Shown here one piece after another: positions 5,018 through 5,021 of a stretch of DNA of 5,021 nt (positions are counted from its first letter, which is position 1; every line of letters starts with the position of its first letter). The translations under genes were made by a program, and so were the position numbers. The stretch is from Candidatus Parepulonipiscium sp. PG-Nun2H_MBin03 (GTDB lineage Bacteria; Bacillota; Clostridia; Lachnospirales; Cellulosilyticaceae), in the NCBI GenBank assembly GCA_001995005.1, contig MDJN01000214.1, positions 1-5,021 on the forward strand, given 5' to 3'. The notes beneath the pieces were generated by a model that ran no database searches, had not been told where the DNA came from, and worked only from the letters and a program-made list of their open reading frames with translations.

Positions 5018-5021
5018 AAAG

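Noticed and set aside
1..5021. Mobile element, CRISPR array, tRNA, rRNA or defence system
   Set aside because: No transposase or integrase motif, no regularly spaced repeats, no cloverleaf or rRNA sequence, and every sizeable open frame is explained by housekeeping genes except the coiled-coil gene.

Overview
The window is AT-rich (by eye roughly 30-35% GC). It carries seven genes, all on the + strand, with strong AAGGAG/AGGAGG ribosome binding sites and sigma-A-type promoters. Rex, an acpS-alr neighbourhood and clostridial-type GalM and AcpS sequences point to a low-GC Firmicute, most likely an anaerobic member of the Clostridia. A finer placement (for example Lachnospirales) would be a guess.

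Layout. Bases 1-223 are the 3' end of a phosphopentomutase gene (deoB). A 141-bp gap then holds a near-consensus promoter with overlapping palindromes. This promoter drives a single-gene unit encoding a UPF0303 / HbpS-GlcG-like small protein (365-823), which is closed by a clear intrinsic terminator (854-897). A second gap of about 250 bp contains a nested stem-loop (911-958) and a promoter with a perfect TATAAT box in front of galM (aldose 1-epimerase, 1074-2066). A promoter between galM and rex starts a tightly packed run: rex (NADH-sensing repressor, 2137-2766), an unrecognised coiled-coil protein (2803-3447), acpS (holo-ACP synthase, 3449-3814, starting one base after the previous stop) and, after 75 bp, alr (alanine racemase, 3890-5017).

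How the genes fit together. deoB and galM serve sugar and nucleoside-sugar catabolism. Rex ties transcription to the NADH/NAD+ ratio. AcpS activates acyl carrier protein for lipid synthesis, and Alr supplies D-alanine for peptidoglycan. The rex-to-alr stretch is therefore a housekeeping cluster for redox control and envelope precursors. The acpS-alr pairing is familiar in Firmicutes, where a MazEF/EndoA-type pair often follows alr; the window ends before that could be seen.

No mobile element, CRISPR array, tRNA, rRNA or recognisable defence system is visible. I do not see a new multi-gene system. The items most worth a second look are a 13-bp perfect inverted repeat with terminator-like shape inside the start of acpS, the unrecognised coiled-coil gene coupled to acpS, the palindromes over the UPF0303 promoter, and the nested hairpin upstream of galM.
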